NCBI RefSeq assembly: GCF_963966145.1 | Contig: NC_091048.1 | Span: forward strand, 1,054,001-1,118,000 | Reading direction: 5' to 3' | Source: Tenebrio molitor | Lineage: Eukaryota; Arthropoda; Insecta; Coleoptera; Tenebrionidae | DNA length: 64,000 nucleotides | Shown here: in pieces, positions 43,289-54,912 of the stretch | Layout: every line of letters starts with the position of its first letter | Position numbering within the stretch: position 1 is the stretch's first letter | Notes under the pieces: generated by a model | What the model was told of the DNA's origin: nothing | Databases searched by the model: none | Seen by the model: only the letters and a program-made list of their open reading frames with translations | Program-made: the position numbers and the translations under genes

Positions 43289-43292
43289 GTAC

Positions 43293-43609
43293 TTTTTAAG
43301 TCTGGAGGAGTACCTACACGAAACTGAAACATCACTTTCACTACAATTCTCTTCCGACATTTTTACGATTATGTATTTACAAAATGAATTGTTTTATTTA
43401 TGTCATTTTCATAGCGACATGTAAGCCGAATTTACATGTATTTATTGACAGTTATAATAATTACAAATTTTCGATTGCACAAAAAATGTTTTGTACGCAT
43501 TGGCAGCGAAATCCTCGAGATTGTCTGCCTCGGCCGCAACCGGCCTCGGCGACAATTTTTCTCTCGGTACGTTAAAGAATGATTTCGCGGCTTTGATATA
43601 CAAATGACT
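43293..43609 (+). repeat. Right half of the repeat interrupted by the LTR element
   Basis: Continues the repeat that starts near 31087. It aligns with 49750-50069 (TTTTTAA-TCTGGAGGAGTA, ACAAAATGAATTG-TTTATTT, GCGACATGTAAGCC, CAATTTTTCTCTCGG). The unit ends GATTTCGCGGC-TTGATATACAAAT. Confidence 0.8.
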
Positions 43610-44089
43610 ATATATTTATTATGTTTATCATTTACTAACTTTACCTCTGTTTTAATAGAACACAGTGGTAGATAAGTAATAAATTGCAATCGTAGAACAT
43701 TTTACATATCTAGTACATCCAGAGATTCGTAAGAATATTTTTTTAAGTTATAAATGGACAAATATTTGTTTAAAACATTTAATTGAAAAAAAAGTTCAGA
43801 ATCAGTTCTACACCATGTACTATAGTAATACTATTTACTACGAATTAGTTACTATTTATTTAAGGAATGGTTGCAAAATAAGATTTTTTAAATGTAAATT
43901 TTGACATAATTACATTGGTGACACTTTACTAAAGAATAGATTTTAACAACTATTTTGTATAATGCTTCTTAGTCATATTCTGCTCATTAACAGAAACAAC
44001 TTCTGTTAAGACTTTTAGAACAGATAATTTGAAATAGATTTTTGCAGATGCGAAGAATTATTAGTAGTAAACTAAGAAGTAAAAATTTT

Positions 44090-44685
44090 TTTTCGGAATC
44101 GTATTGTAATATGCACATTCCTAACCTTATACGAGGGCGGAAAGTTAACCATTCCTTTTTATCTTTATTTCCCTCTCTTGGTCAGTAATAGGCCACTTTC
44201 CGCCTTGTTATGACGTTTTTCCAGTGGCGTACACGAATTGTCGAAAAACGGTAGAAATGAAATTGCATCAAATTAATTGTTTATTTGCTAAAAATGTAAT
44301 GATTCCGAATAAAATAAACTAGGCAAAAATGAATAGGGAATTCCACAATTTTTCTTGGTAAGCAAAATAATTGCCCCAATCCTCCCACGTATTCTTAAAC
44401 ACTAGATAAGTTTAAAATATTACAGGTACTTAAAACATTACATTTAATGCGTATATATTTATATTTCTTACACATTTCATTATAAATTTTAAACTGTATT
44501 TATAAAAAATTCAAAAATGGAAAAATTCCCTATTCATTTTTGCCTAGTTTATTATACAAACCTCGGTGGGAAGGTGTTTCCTTCCTGTCTCGAGCATTAG
44601 TTCACCTCGGCTACGCCCTCGGTAAACTATCTTAGCTCTCGACAGGAATGAAACACTTTCCACCTCGGTATGTAAGCTACTATAG
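44090..44685 (+). repeat. Dispersed hairpin-ended repeat, copy 2 (with nested MITE)
   Basis: Second copy of the repeat at 505-858, split by the MITE at 44317-44549. The terminal palindrome at 44557-44670 has the apex CTCGGCTACGCCCTCGG. Confidence 0.8.
44315..44551. mobile_element. Nested MITE with TA target duplication
   Basis: Body 44317-44549 (233 bp), ends AACTAGGCAAAAATGAATAG and inverse, arms 26 bp, TA at 44315-44316 and 44550-44551. The other copy of the host repeat shows the empty site, which proves the boundaries. A Tc1/mariner-type non-autonomous element. Confidence 0.9.
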
Positions 44686-45059
44686 TTCTCTACTGCAGAT
44701 TGATACAAATAAAAAAACAATCTTCATTATATTTTTAGGATTTCATCTTAAAATTTTCAATTTTGTTTGTTGTAATTTATCTTTCGGTTCTTTGTTGTTG
44801 GGCATTATTAGTGAGAAGAAAAATTTGCTGAAAATAAATTTTATTTTTATGTACATCTGTTACTTATTTTACTTATTTGCAGAATTATTGCTAAAAATAG
44901 AAGAGCAATAATTTTTAACGATTCATTTAACATTTCATTATAAAATACATTTCACTTGAAATTTATTATGTATTTAGGTACTATTTACCTTATGTACAAT
45001 TATGTAGAAGTATTAGAAATATGTTTTCAACATTTATAAAATAAATTATTTTTAAAACC
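44686..45059. other. No recognised feature
   Basis: AT-rich, with an 87-codon frame of hydrophobic low-complexity composition that looks incidental. Confidence 0.5.
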
Positions 45060-45387
45060 TAATTTTTTAAATCAGCAACACATTTAGATGGTTGTTCCAG
45101 AAAATCAGGTTTCGCTGCTCTTTCAGCCGAAAAATTAAAACACGGCAAATATTGTAGCATTAAAGAAAATCCTACTTTTGTCGCCTTTTCGTTAGAAACC
45201 TTTGGCCCATGGAGCCTAGATGCTAAAGAGATGCTAACGAGACATAAGCAAGTTGCTGCTTGAAAAATCTAGCTATTTCCAGCAAAGAATAAGTATTGCT
45301 ATCCAAAGAGGAAATGCTGCTAGTGTTTTGGGAACTGTGGCCAAAAGCTCAGAACTTGGAGAAGTTTTTTATTTGTTTAAAATTTAG
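45060..45387 (+). pseudogene. C-terminal remnant of a retroelement reverse-transcriptase-type protein
   Basis: The first frame reads KSGFAALSAEKLKHGKYCSI, then FVAFSLETFGPWSLDAKEML, and stops. Immediately afterwards another frame reads SSYFQQRISIAIQRGNAASV, then LGTVAKSSELGE, and stops at TAG 45387. The joint pattern (AEKxKxxKY...F-x-P-x-ETxGPW...QRxSxAIQRGNAASVLGT) is one I recall from the C-terminal ends of reverse-transcriptase-like proteins of invertebrate retroelements. A single frameshift separates the halves. Inactive. Confidence 0.5.
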
Positions 45388-46290
45388 TTTAAATATCATA
45401 TAAATATTATACAGCTAATATACAAAATAAATCAGTAACTTTTAAATCAGTCAAAGATTTTTTATTATTAAAAAACGTTTAACCTTTTAGCAAGGAATTA
45501 AAGTGACATTTTTCAATTAATAGGAATATTCTAAGCCAAAAATGTTATGTAATTAATAGGAATCCTGATAGAAAATACTTATTTTTCACTATTTTACTTT
45601 TATCTGTTTGTAACGTGTCAGACAGATTAGGTTTAAAAATGTGCAAGCTGTAATTGTACACTTATAAACAATAACTTAATCTATAATAAAACATTAATGT
45701 AGATAATAGAATGTAACAAAATTAACGTACAAATTTCAAATTTCCTAATTATCCCATTTATGTGTTTCGATTAAATTATTGAAATATTATAAATTCCTGT
45801 TAAATACGGAGAAGTAAACTGAAAGCTTGCTATTGATCTTTGTAAGGTTTAAATGTAATACTTACTTAAATATTAATGCACTAATGCCCCAATTAATTAA
45901 AATTCATTACCGTTGAATTATAGAAAATTGGTTCGAGCATTACATGTGTCTTAAAAAATATAAAACATTCAAATATGACATTTTTCTTTTGGATATACAA
46001 TAACAAGATTCTTTGAAAATATATGCAACACATTATAAAAATACTGCAAGTCTGTTACGTGCTGTAAAATTACCTTTTTAGCTTTAATTTAAGTGGCCAA
46101 GAAATTTTTAGTCGGTGTATGTCAGAATAACATGTCACATAAAATATTCTCTGAGTACTGGAATTATCGTGGGATTCGTGTAAACACAGTCACGCCGTAA
46201 AACTGGTGAAAATCGGAAAACTGGGAAATTTCAACGATGCGTTTTACATGGAATTTCCGCGTGGTAGCAAAAATCCAAAAGTGAGCTTTC
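45388..46290. other. No recognised feature
   Basis: AT-rich. I see no convincing open frame, hairpin or repeat. Confidence 0.5.
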
Positions 46291-46990
46291 GCACTATCCC
46301 AACGCACAGACCACTCGCATTGGTCGCGCCACCACCCTCTCCTCCGTCGTCGATTTAAAAATTCTTCGCGAAATCGCCCCCGACGAATCGAAGCTGCCTC
46401 CTCGCCACCACTCCCGTCCGAACCAGCGATTATAACAATGACCGCAAACTATCTCCGGGTGGCTTACGGAGTACAACGTCAGTCGGATGTAAGTTAGTTG
46501 GTAAATCCGTGCGCTTCTGCGAAATACAGATAGCTAAAATAAGGACTATCCAGGATAAAGTCGGTAATCCCGGCGCCCAGCTCGACTTTCGAACATCACG
46601 ATTTCTTCAAAGGGAGATTTCGACGGGATTAAGCCGTCCTCGGCGGCGGAGGAGATACGCACCTAGCCAACACCGACTGCATCGGATAATCGTCGGAGGA
46701 ACTGCCGCCGTCGTCACAAATCACTTCTTGTTAAGTTCGTGGGAAGCACACGCGACGACGACACGCACGCACGCGATTCCGACGAGGGACTAACGTGCGT
46801 AGGCAACACGCACGGCGTTGCAACTGCAACCGAGGCCGGCGGCGGCGGCTGCAGCGCGCGCAAACTGGAAGAATGCAGCCCTCGGTGTAAGGAATCATCC
46901 CCTAGATGTAGGGACGCACGTTGCCATAACTCGTCGATATCGCACGAGGGTCGCTCGAGGGACGAGGTACGGCGAAATTAAGAGGGAATT
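46291..46990. other. GC-rich island, possible promoter or 5' UTR
   Basis: CpG-dense block with a CCAAT-type box (minus-strand GACCAATG near 46318) and an initiator-like GTCAGTCGG followed by GATGTAAGT, a donor-like sequence, near 46482-46497 on the plus strand. Small frames on both strands lack known domains. It may be a promoter or first exon, possibly of the MYT1-like gene if read on the minus strand, but I cannot connect it. Confidence 0.35.
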
Positions 46991-48770
46991 AAGAAACAGA
47001 CCAAATGTACATACCAGAGGCGTAACAAGAGAGACGTTTCTGTTGCAAAATTATTCTCCTTTCATATTATTCACATGCTTATAATGTGTACCTGCATAAT
47101 AACATAAAATTTTGTCTGTAATATGTAGGTAATCTAATCTCAAGCATTGTAGTAACCTACAGTGTAATATAGCATAGATGTAACATTTTTTAAACAATTG
47201 ATAAAGTTACTGTTTGGTCTAAACGGTATAAATTCTAATGCCGGTAATTGCAATATGCAATTCACATTTCAGTTTGAAAAGTGAAGTATCATTTTTATGT
47301 TACATAGATGTTACAAGTCGTAAAACCATTTTTAGGACATATTGGTACTGTAAATTAATAATATCGACAATGTTTAACAATTGATAATGTTTAAATAAAT
47401 AAAATTTGAACAATATGATCAACACAAGGATAGTTCTGCAGTTGACCAAATATAGCGCAGCGAGAATGTAACAAATTGATGTATCTGAGAGATTACATTG
47501 CAAAATTATACAACGGTGTTATACCCAATAAGTTTCCTAAAATGTGCAAATTCGAGATAAGTTTAAAATATTTATAGCTTTGTTATCTATTGTTATAAAT
47601 ATGTAATATCTCATAGATGTAACAAATGTAACAAAAAATGGACATCTTTCATTCATATTTGCTTCATATGTATTTCAAGTTTTCCAGAATGGTGAAGGTT
47701 GCATAGATGTTTCAAATTTTACGAACGCACTGTGAGAATAATATCTTAATACACTGGTAAAAATCAATTAATTAAATTTGAGTAACAGTATCTACGAGTA
47801 TCTGTATCTGTAGTAGATGACACAGAATAATAAATAATTGTAATTTTTTTGTCTATAGAACTATAGTTCATATTATATTGCTATTGTTACTTGTTGTTAC
47901 GTAACCACTATGTAACATTTAGGTCGCATCAATAAAAATCGTCTGCTCCGAGTTCGTCCACTGTACGAGGTTTGTTTTCGCAATGAGAGAAGCGAAAAAA
48001 TTAAGACCGTCACCCTTTGGCGAATAAACAAAGTCGAGGGAGGTCGGCGGGTGGAGAAGTTTTTCCTAATTCGAAGTTAGACCTACCTTATCAACTTGCC
48101 TAACTAGTTCACGCGGGTTAGAAAGAGAAAGTACAAAGAACGTAAGTGTAATTTGTGTCGGCAAAGTTTCGGACTAAGTTAGCGTCAGTTTGAAATTAAA
48201 GTGAACTTTTTATGGACTGACATGAATTTTGTAGAATCGATATTGTTTACGTTTGACTTCGAGTTCTACGGCGGGCTGGTAGATCGATGGTGGATTTTTT
48301 TTTTCGCCAACTCCGGGGGGTGGCCCGGCGACGGGGTCGCGGCTGCGTCTTCTGTCAATGGTCGAGTCGAGATTGAAGGAAATTAGTGCGAAATGAGAGA
48401 ATGTAAATGTTTTATGCACGTCAAAAACTGATCAAGATTGAATCTAAGACACGACTTCGAGTGGTCGTTGTTGTGACGGCAGGTGGCGCCACCAGTGCGG
48501 CTAAGTTACGAGTTCCGTTCAATACACCTACGACAGTCTACTTTCAATTTGTCGTCTCAACTCAAAAAAATGTGCAATAATAATAAAAATAATGTTGAAA
48601 ATGACAATTACAAGATCTGATTTCAATGAAATAACAACAAATTACTTGGACGTGAAAACATTTCATTTCATTGATAAATAATTAGATATTGACAATTTTT
48701 ATCGTGCATGGAGATGATGAAAGAGGAAGTACGATGAGGTCTAGAGAACATGAGCAGTGACAGTAGCGGA
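46991..48770. other. Stretch with recurring ATAGATGTAACA motifs
   Basis: (C)ATAGATGT-ACA variants occur near 47176, 47305, 47612 and 47701 in AT-rich DNA. The inverse TTGTTACATCTAT occurs at 60717. They may be traces of a degenerate repeat family. No gene was recognised. 48000-48500 is somewhat GC-richer. Confidence 0.4.
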
Positions 48771-48785
48771 TGTGCGACGTGTGGA

Positions 48786-48840
48786 CCAATGAGGCGATCT
48801 AATCTTATAAAATACGCTCCCATTATGCTTTTGGTTCAGC
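48786..48840 (+). promoter_or_regulatory. Candidate core promoter (CCAAT, TATA, initiator)
   Basis: CCAAT at 48786-48790, TATAAAAT at 48806-48813 and TTCAGC at 48835-48840, with the initiator A about 32 nt after the first T of the TATA box, the spacing expected in insects. No open frame follows directly. A run of ATA trinucleotides lies at 48850-48870. Could be chance in AT-rich DNA. Confidence 0.25.
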
Positions 48841-48870
48841 GACTCCATGATAATAATAATAATAATAATA

Positions 48871-49589
48871 CTAAAGATGTCTACATATGTAGGCGCAATC
48901 TACTAATCTACTGAAATATTAAATTCATTTGTGTGTCTTCTCATTCATGTTTTATCATTTATCTACGTTCGGTTGTCATGCAAAATATTGTATCGCAGCC
49001 GCCAAGAGTAGGACTGTATAAAATTCCACCCTTGTTTTCTCGATTAAATCTGTTATTCGCGGCACAATCGGCACGTTAAATAAATTAAAAATGACCCCTG
49101 GCCACGGCGGTCCCGGTTAAAAAGGTGCAAAAATTAAACGCAATTACTGCGGAAACGGCACACTGAAAAATGACATCCTAAATGGTTCTTAATTAGCAAA
49201 CTAAACCCTACCCTCTTTAAAAAAGATTAAACCGTGTGTTTGTGAAGCGTCGTAATGCCAGATGACTGACATGAGCCGTTGCGGCTTTCACCCCTTGAAC
49301 AAGGGAAAAGCCGGAAAAAGTGGACCTATTAACCCGATATACGTTTCAATTTTTCCTGTACGAGGGTTTTACGAAATTTCGCGAGCGAAACGGGGACGAC
49401 GTAAACCTGTTTATTTTGATGTAATGTGGATCAAGGGGTGTCGGTTTAATAAATATGGTAAATCGGACGGAAGATTTGTATATTTATTCAAATTTGACTA
49501 AACATTTACGGGAAAATTTTAACTGTTCTTTCTGAAACAAAAAACCGCTGATAATAATACAAATTATTACATATTAATAGATATTACGT
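48871..49589. other. No recognised feature
   Basis: Mixed AT-rich DNA with a slightly GC-richer part near 49.25-49.45 kb. A 79-codon frame there starts with a weak context and shows no domain. Confidence 0.45.
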
Positions 49590-50069
49590 TTTTTTTTTTG
49601 TGCAACCGTATGCGAAACCAGCATTTTGCGTACCCAAAACAGGAGCGGCCGTTAAAGTAAACGTCATTTTAATATTTGATACAAATCAAAGTATCCATAA
49701 GACAGCCGTTTAGATTTTTGGGTATCAAATTAGGGAAACCGCAGAATTTATAATACTTTTTAACTCTGGAGGAGTACACGAAACTGAAACATCGCTATCA
49801 CTTTCTCTCCCGATAATTTTACGATGATTTACAAAATGAATTGCTTTATTTGTGTCATTTCTGTAGCGACATGTAAGCCAAATTTATATGTATTTATTGA
49901 CAGTGAAGTACATTTGCTTTGTTCATTTTATAATAATGTTGTGTACACCTTGGCCGCGAAATATTTTAATATCCTCGAGATTGTGCTGCCTCGGCCACAA
50001 GCGCATCAGCGTCAATTTTTCTCTCGGTGCGTTAAAGAAAGATTTCGCGACCTTGATATACAAATAACT
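49590..50069 (+). repeat. Uninterrupted copy of the repeat that hosts the LTR element
   Basis: About 480 bp matching 31087-31279 plus 43293-43609. At the position of the LTR insertion it runs straight through (ATTTATAATAC-TTTTTAA). A short frame (MNCFICVISVATCKPNLYVF) is shared by both copies but is not a known protein. Confidence 0.8.
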
Positions 50070-51439
50070 ATTGTTTTTCCTCTGTCACATTCTAAATCAT
50101 AGGAAAATTGTAAATTTGATTTATATTTCATACGGAATGGATGTCATAATGCTCCATGACGTTAGTCTTATTACTACTTTGTCATATAACTCAAGAGATC
50201 AAATCTCTTTTTTTGCTAGATTTTTTATTTTTATACATATTGCAAGTGATTCTTTTTTATTACTATTATTAGTATTATCTATTGCCACCAGTGACCCGGC
50301 CGTTAACCGGCATCCAGGCTGAACTTCGTCATTACGGGTATTGCTACCAAGTAATGACGATCAAATTGATAATTATGTGAAGCAAACCCCAGTCCAGCTT
50401 GATTACTGGCTATCCACCACGCTTCTGCTGCTACTCAAATTATATTTATTGTTACTGTCAATCTGTCCAGGAGACTTAAGGAAAATACAGATGTTAGAAA
50501 TGTTTATTTTTATCATAATTCTTATTCAACATAAAAGGTTTATAATTGATAATTTCTTTTTTCACTATAGTCTTCTATTTATTTTTCCTTAATCCAACAG
50601 TACCGTTTTATTATAAAAGAGACCGGATTAATTTATCATTATGGATATTTCTATCAAGTAATGATTCGAAGACACTATTTTTTATTATTTTATCCACGAC
50701 CATTAAATAATACGTTTATTATTTACGTAACTATAGATACATTATGCTAGTCATAAATTACACCCGTGACTTATTATAAGTCACTTGTGATTTATCATAA
50801 GTCACAGATCTTAAAAATTTTGAAAGCTAAGTGTTTTATGAAAAAAAGTCGCCTGCGGGTCGTATTTTAACTTTCACCCTCGTGGATTATGATAGGCATT
50901 ATTAGCTCGTCAAATAATATACTATGAAGAAGTATGAAGAAGTATTGAAGTTACGGTTTCCTTTGGTGGTCACCCATTCAAACAATGACGGAACTCGATA
51001 CCGCTTAACTTTAATGTCCGAATTATATTAATGCTTTCATATTACTGGGGTCGCCATTGTTATTATTACTATTATTGAAAATTAAGTGCAACTATTAACA
51101 TCCCAAACTATTGTTTCTTTTACTAAAATTTACTTCAATTTTGCACTGTTCTTCTTAATTTGTAAATTGTAATATACTTTAGGGAATTAGAAAATTCAAT
51201 CCGATTGTCGGCCCTGAGAATGGAGTTTTGTTGTTTCTTTGACCGGGGTGATGTCCAAATTATTTCATTAAACCCTAGCCCTGACTCACCCCTATTTCCA
51301 GCGAGCAATTGTACCACAGCAGCGTATAAGTACATTCCAGTCTACATCGACTTTATATCGTTTATGATATTTTAATTCTTCTGTAATAAGTACAATTTGA
51401 CATTCATAAAAACATGCTTTCTTTTGCCGTCTACTATAG
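50070..51439. other. Gene-free stretch with small hairpins
   Basis: Apart from the palindrome pair at 50766-50805 there are two similar small hairpins, GTCATTACGGGTATTGCTAC-CAAGTAATGAC near 50329 and a diverged relative near 50635. Hydrophobic open frames here are low-complexity and not called. Confidence 0.45.
50766..50805. repeat. Two tandem 19-bp palindromes
   Basis: GTGACTTATTATAAGTCAC at 50766-50784 and GTGATTTATCATAAGTCAC at 50787-50805, 2 bp apart. Each is a near-perfect palindrome whose half-sites resemble bZIP (AP-1-like) sites. Confidence 0.7.
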
Positions 51440-51790
51440 CAACACTATTTTTTTTATATCGTAATGAAAGTGGCACTTTTTTACATGCAAAATCGTAGTA
51501 AAAGTAGCACTTTTTTTACACGAAAAATCGTACTGCAAGTAGTACTTTTTGCGTCATTTTATTCCATCTCCTTGGAGATGATGGTCAAAGCATACCTACT
51601 TTTTTTGTAATTTTTCATAAATCCTTTTAGACCAAATTTCTCACAACACGTTATGAATGTCTCTTTTTTTGACTTATTTGCTTTATTAACTCGGGCTACG
51701 CCCTCGTTAATCAATCTGCAAATTCGTGAAAAAAAATGACTTTCATAACTAGTTGTACTTACAAATAACTATTGTTTCAACGCGTGATGG
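51440..51790 (-). repeat. Dispersed repeat, copy 2, with CTCG-apex module
   Basis: Inverse copy of 16290-16600. It contains the extra palindromic module TTAACTCGGGCTACGCCCTC-GTTAA (51685-51711) between AATTTGC and AAATAAGT of the shared sequence. Confidence 0.75.
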
Positions 51791-52330
51791 AATAAATGTT
51801 GTAAAATAAAACTGATGTATTTTTTACTCCAGTCAGTCACAAAATTTTCTTGTAGAACAACATTTTTTTCCAGATAATTTTCTATTTGAATAACTCAAAC
51901 AGTTGCAGAAATTTCGTCTCGAAAAATTGTCAACTGACAAATATCTAGGGAACAAGCTTTCGTTGAAAACAAATTATGAGATTAAAAACAAGCCCTCGTG
52001 TAATAATTGGAGTCGAAAAAGGAATATTCACATTGCCATTTACGATATGAGGGAATATAATGGATTATTCTATGATATCTCTTTTATTTTATTTTAATAT
52101 GAGCTGAACGGTCAGTCAGCAGATGGTTCTATTATGAAGCACATTTGACTTCAAATCGAATTTTGAAACGTCATCGAAAAAGTTAGTGGTACATTTTTGC
52201 ACAAACTTCTGATGAATAGTTAATAGAATAGATAATCCTGTTGTGAAATAGTTTGTCAGTTTGATGGGTCACTTTTTAAACGGGGAATGATTCGATAATG
52301 AGAAAAATACAAGAATCGGCCATTAGACCA
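51791..52330. other. No recognised feature
   Basis: AT-rich, no convincing frame or repeat. Confidence 0.5.
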
Positions 52331-53150
52331 CTCCTTGGCACCCGAAATTCGCTCGATCGAGAGGAATCGCTGTCAATTTGTGAGTCGTCGCGGGGCTAAA
52401 AGTTGCCGATATTGTTTTGGCACGTTTAATTGTCATCTGATTTTAAAACGCAATTAGCGTCCCGTTGGTCGATTCGTATACGTTCCTCGTCTATGCTTTT
52501 AATGAAATTTTAATCAGAAGTTTGAACTGTCAGCGCGGACGGAACGTGTGTAAAAGTGTTCAGTTTTCATTTCCTCGGACGAGGGTCGCTTAAGGGTGCA
52601 TGCGAGCATGACGCTCTCTCACACGCAGACGACGCGCGGAAATTTCATTAAATCAAAACTATTTTTCGCCGTGGGACGCGGGGGCGGCCGGCCGTTCCAC
52701 CCCGCACAAATCAAACACCGATCTCGGGGATGACGCCCCCGTAATTAGAAAAGTCTCGGGGCCCCGAATCCCGGATCCGATCCCGGAGCGGGAGGTGAGG
52801 CGACGGCATAAATCTGGTTATATTTACGGACAGGTTCATAGATCGGTCCGAGATATCGCGTATGGTGGATTTCTTAAGGCGCCCGGGCCATATATCACTC
52901 GGTATATCACGTCGGGCCGATAAATCAGGGCGCCGAGGCGGACGGTGTACGCCAGGTCGCAGGCGGCACCGACGTCGCACCCCCGAACTTGCGCCACCCC
53001 CGACGAACGCGAACCGAGGGCGAACAATATTTTCGATAATTACGCTTGCACGTCGGCCCGTTTGGTACACTTACTACCCTCGGGTTTTGGAATATTTAAG
53101 GCCGGTGCCGAACGGTGATCGGGTTTTTCAGTCGAACCAGCACCGAACGA
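52331..53150. other. GC-rich island
   Basis: CpG-rich block, densest at 52680-53000. Frames on both strands (up to 119 codons) are Arg/Pro-rich with no domain. Candidate regulatory DNA. Confidence 0.35.
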
Positions 53151-53504
53151 TAAAAACGTCGAAGTTTGCTACGAAATTGTACAAATTATACAATTGTTAA
53201 TGATTTACAAGAGAATCAAAGGAATGAGTTTGTTTGGGAACCGCTGAAAAATTTCAAATTTGGCGGGCAGTTTTCACGTACGACCAACCTAAAATGTCAA
53301 GTTTTTCTGTCATTCGAGGTTATGTTTGGTTTTTATCGTTAAATTTTTTTGAGTTTCATCATGAATCTTTGATAATTTTACAAAGTGATGATAAAATAGT
53401 GTCTGCAACTTATTTAGTAAACAACAAAGGCCTAAACAACAAAGTAAAGAGTGTAATTGTGAGTACAAGCATAAAATGAAGTTGCTCAAAATGCCTGCCA
53501 TCGT

Positions 53505-53780
53505 TTGCGATGCAAGTTTCAGCACGACGTGTCCAAGAAAGCCGAACTCGATTCAGACTTGTTCGTGGCTGATTTTCAATTTTGTGAAGAATTTCTTCTT
53601 CTGCAACTAATCTTCTCTCTGATCTTCTCGTTGGTCGCTAAGATCGCGTTTATTCATTTCGAAACGCCCGAAATTGCGAAGATGCTGCACAACGTTTACA
53701 AAGATTCGTGGATTGGGAAGTATCCTTTGAGGAAACCTTTAACCGTACAGTCGGTCGCAAAAAAATCGAGTACATCATAA
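53505..53780 (+). CDS. Unrecognised open frame, 91 codons
   Basis: Reads from near 53510 to TAA with a hydrophobic segment in the middle (LLLQLIFSLIFSLVAKIAFI) and a charged tail (HNVYKDSWIGKYPLRKPLTV). Base composition is less AT-biased than its surroundings, which hints at past coding. I do not recognise the family. It may be an exon or a transposon fragment. Confidence 0.25.
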   Translation: MRCKFQHDVSKKAELDSDLFVADFQFCEEFLLLQLIFSLIFSLVAKIAFIHFETPEIAKMLHNVYKDSWIGKYPLRKPLTVQSVAKKSSTS

Positions 53781-54478
53781 AACTCAAGAGCACTGAATTT
53801 TTCTATTTTTAATACATGTAAATCAGGCTTTTGTGACTTTTAATGGCATGCTTTTTCAAATAGGTAATGCCTGACATAAGGAATGTCATTATGTGTGACG
53901 TAAGAAATGAAAAGTTTTGACATTTTGCTTGTCTCGGTAACATCAAAATTGACAACAAGAAGGATGAATTAAACTATAGAAAATAAGATGAATGCACTAG
54001 ATTTTTTTGCAATCGCCTGTAAATTTGCCGTGCTAGCTCTGAATTTCGACGGGCTTCGCCACAGATCAAATCCATATCGGTTTTCTCCAAGTTGGTAAGC
54101 CATTTGTTTTGAATTAAATGACAACAAAAAAGTCTACTACGATTTTTTTAAACCCATTTTTTCATTAAATTCAGTGGCTTCCAAACATTTTTAGAAAAAT
54201 ATCAACATTTGTATTGACTCAATCGTTACCTATTGTGGAGTTCTACCACTGTTTTTTTTTATATTCACGTATTTTAAATAATAAAACTTTATTAAAAAAT
54301 GTTGTCTTTTCATTTTATTTATCAAAAATCGGTGCAGTTCATTCACCGATATTTCCAGGGTCGAGGCAGTTACACATTTTCACAAACCAGGAGTCAAGAC
54401 GCTTATTTAAAATCTGAGATAAGTTAACATCAGAATCAATAATTACATTTATTGACGGCTTAAGTTTGAAAGGTGAGT
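53781..54478. other. No recognised feature
   Basis: AT-rich, no structure seen. Confidence 0.5.
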
Positions 54479-54479
54479 C

Positions 54480-54585
54480 TTTTTTTCACTCATTTGCTTG
54501 ACTAACTCGGGCTACTCCCTCGTTAATCAAACTGCAAATTCATGAAAAAAGTATGACTTTCATAACTACAAATAACTATTATTTC
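54480..54585 (-). repeat. Dispersed repeat, partial copy 3, with CTCG-apex module
   Basis: Matches the part of 51660-51770 around the module (CATTTGC...CTAACTCGGGCTACTCCCTC...GCAAATTCATG...ATGACTTTCATAACTA). Confidence 0.7.
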
Positions 54586-54678
54586 TTCTTTAGTTTTATA
54601 AAGTACGTTGTGGTTTAGGTGATTGCCTTAGATTAGCTTAATCTGCTTTCACCTCTGATTAGGGGTTTAGTGTCTTTG

Positions 54679-54912
54679 TACAGGGTCATTATAAATGATT
54701 GTCCCATCGTAGTTGGCGTTAAAAGTCCACACAAGTTTTGGATGTTCCGCCAGCCTCGCAATGTTAGACAAACTAGTAGACAGATTTCCACTACCGTCAG
54801 TAGCCCCACCTATCGGCGATACTAGTCTCACTCATGTTATGAAGCTTGCGGCACATTCAACTACGTCACCAACGCCTACTGCGATGGGACAATCATTTAT
54901 AATGACTCTGTA
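54679..54912. mobile_element. MITE family B, copy 1
   Basis: Body 54681-54910 between TA, ends CAGGGTCATTATAAATGATT and inverse (30-bp arms through GTCCCATCG). About 85-90 % similar by eye to 60950-61176. Confidence 0.85.

Larger units (their letters stand above)
31276..43292 (+). mobile_element. Full-length Ty3/gypsy LTR retrotransposon with target duplication
   Basis: The element spans 31280-43288 (12,009 bp), flanked by GTAC at 31276-31279 and 43289-43292. It starts TG and ends CA. The order is 5' LTR, primer binding site, gag, pol (protease, reverse transcriptase, RNase H, integrase), purine tract, 3' LTR. Domain order with integrase last places it in Ty3/gypsy (Metaviridae). There is no envelope-like frame. 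Both LTRs match wherever compared and pol is uninterrupted, so the insertion is recent and may be competent. It is antisense to the MYT1-like gene. Confidence 0.95.
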
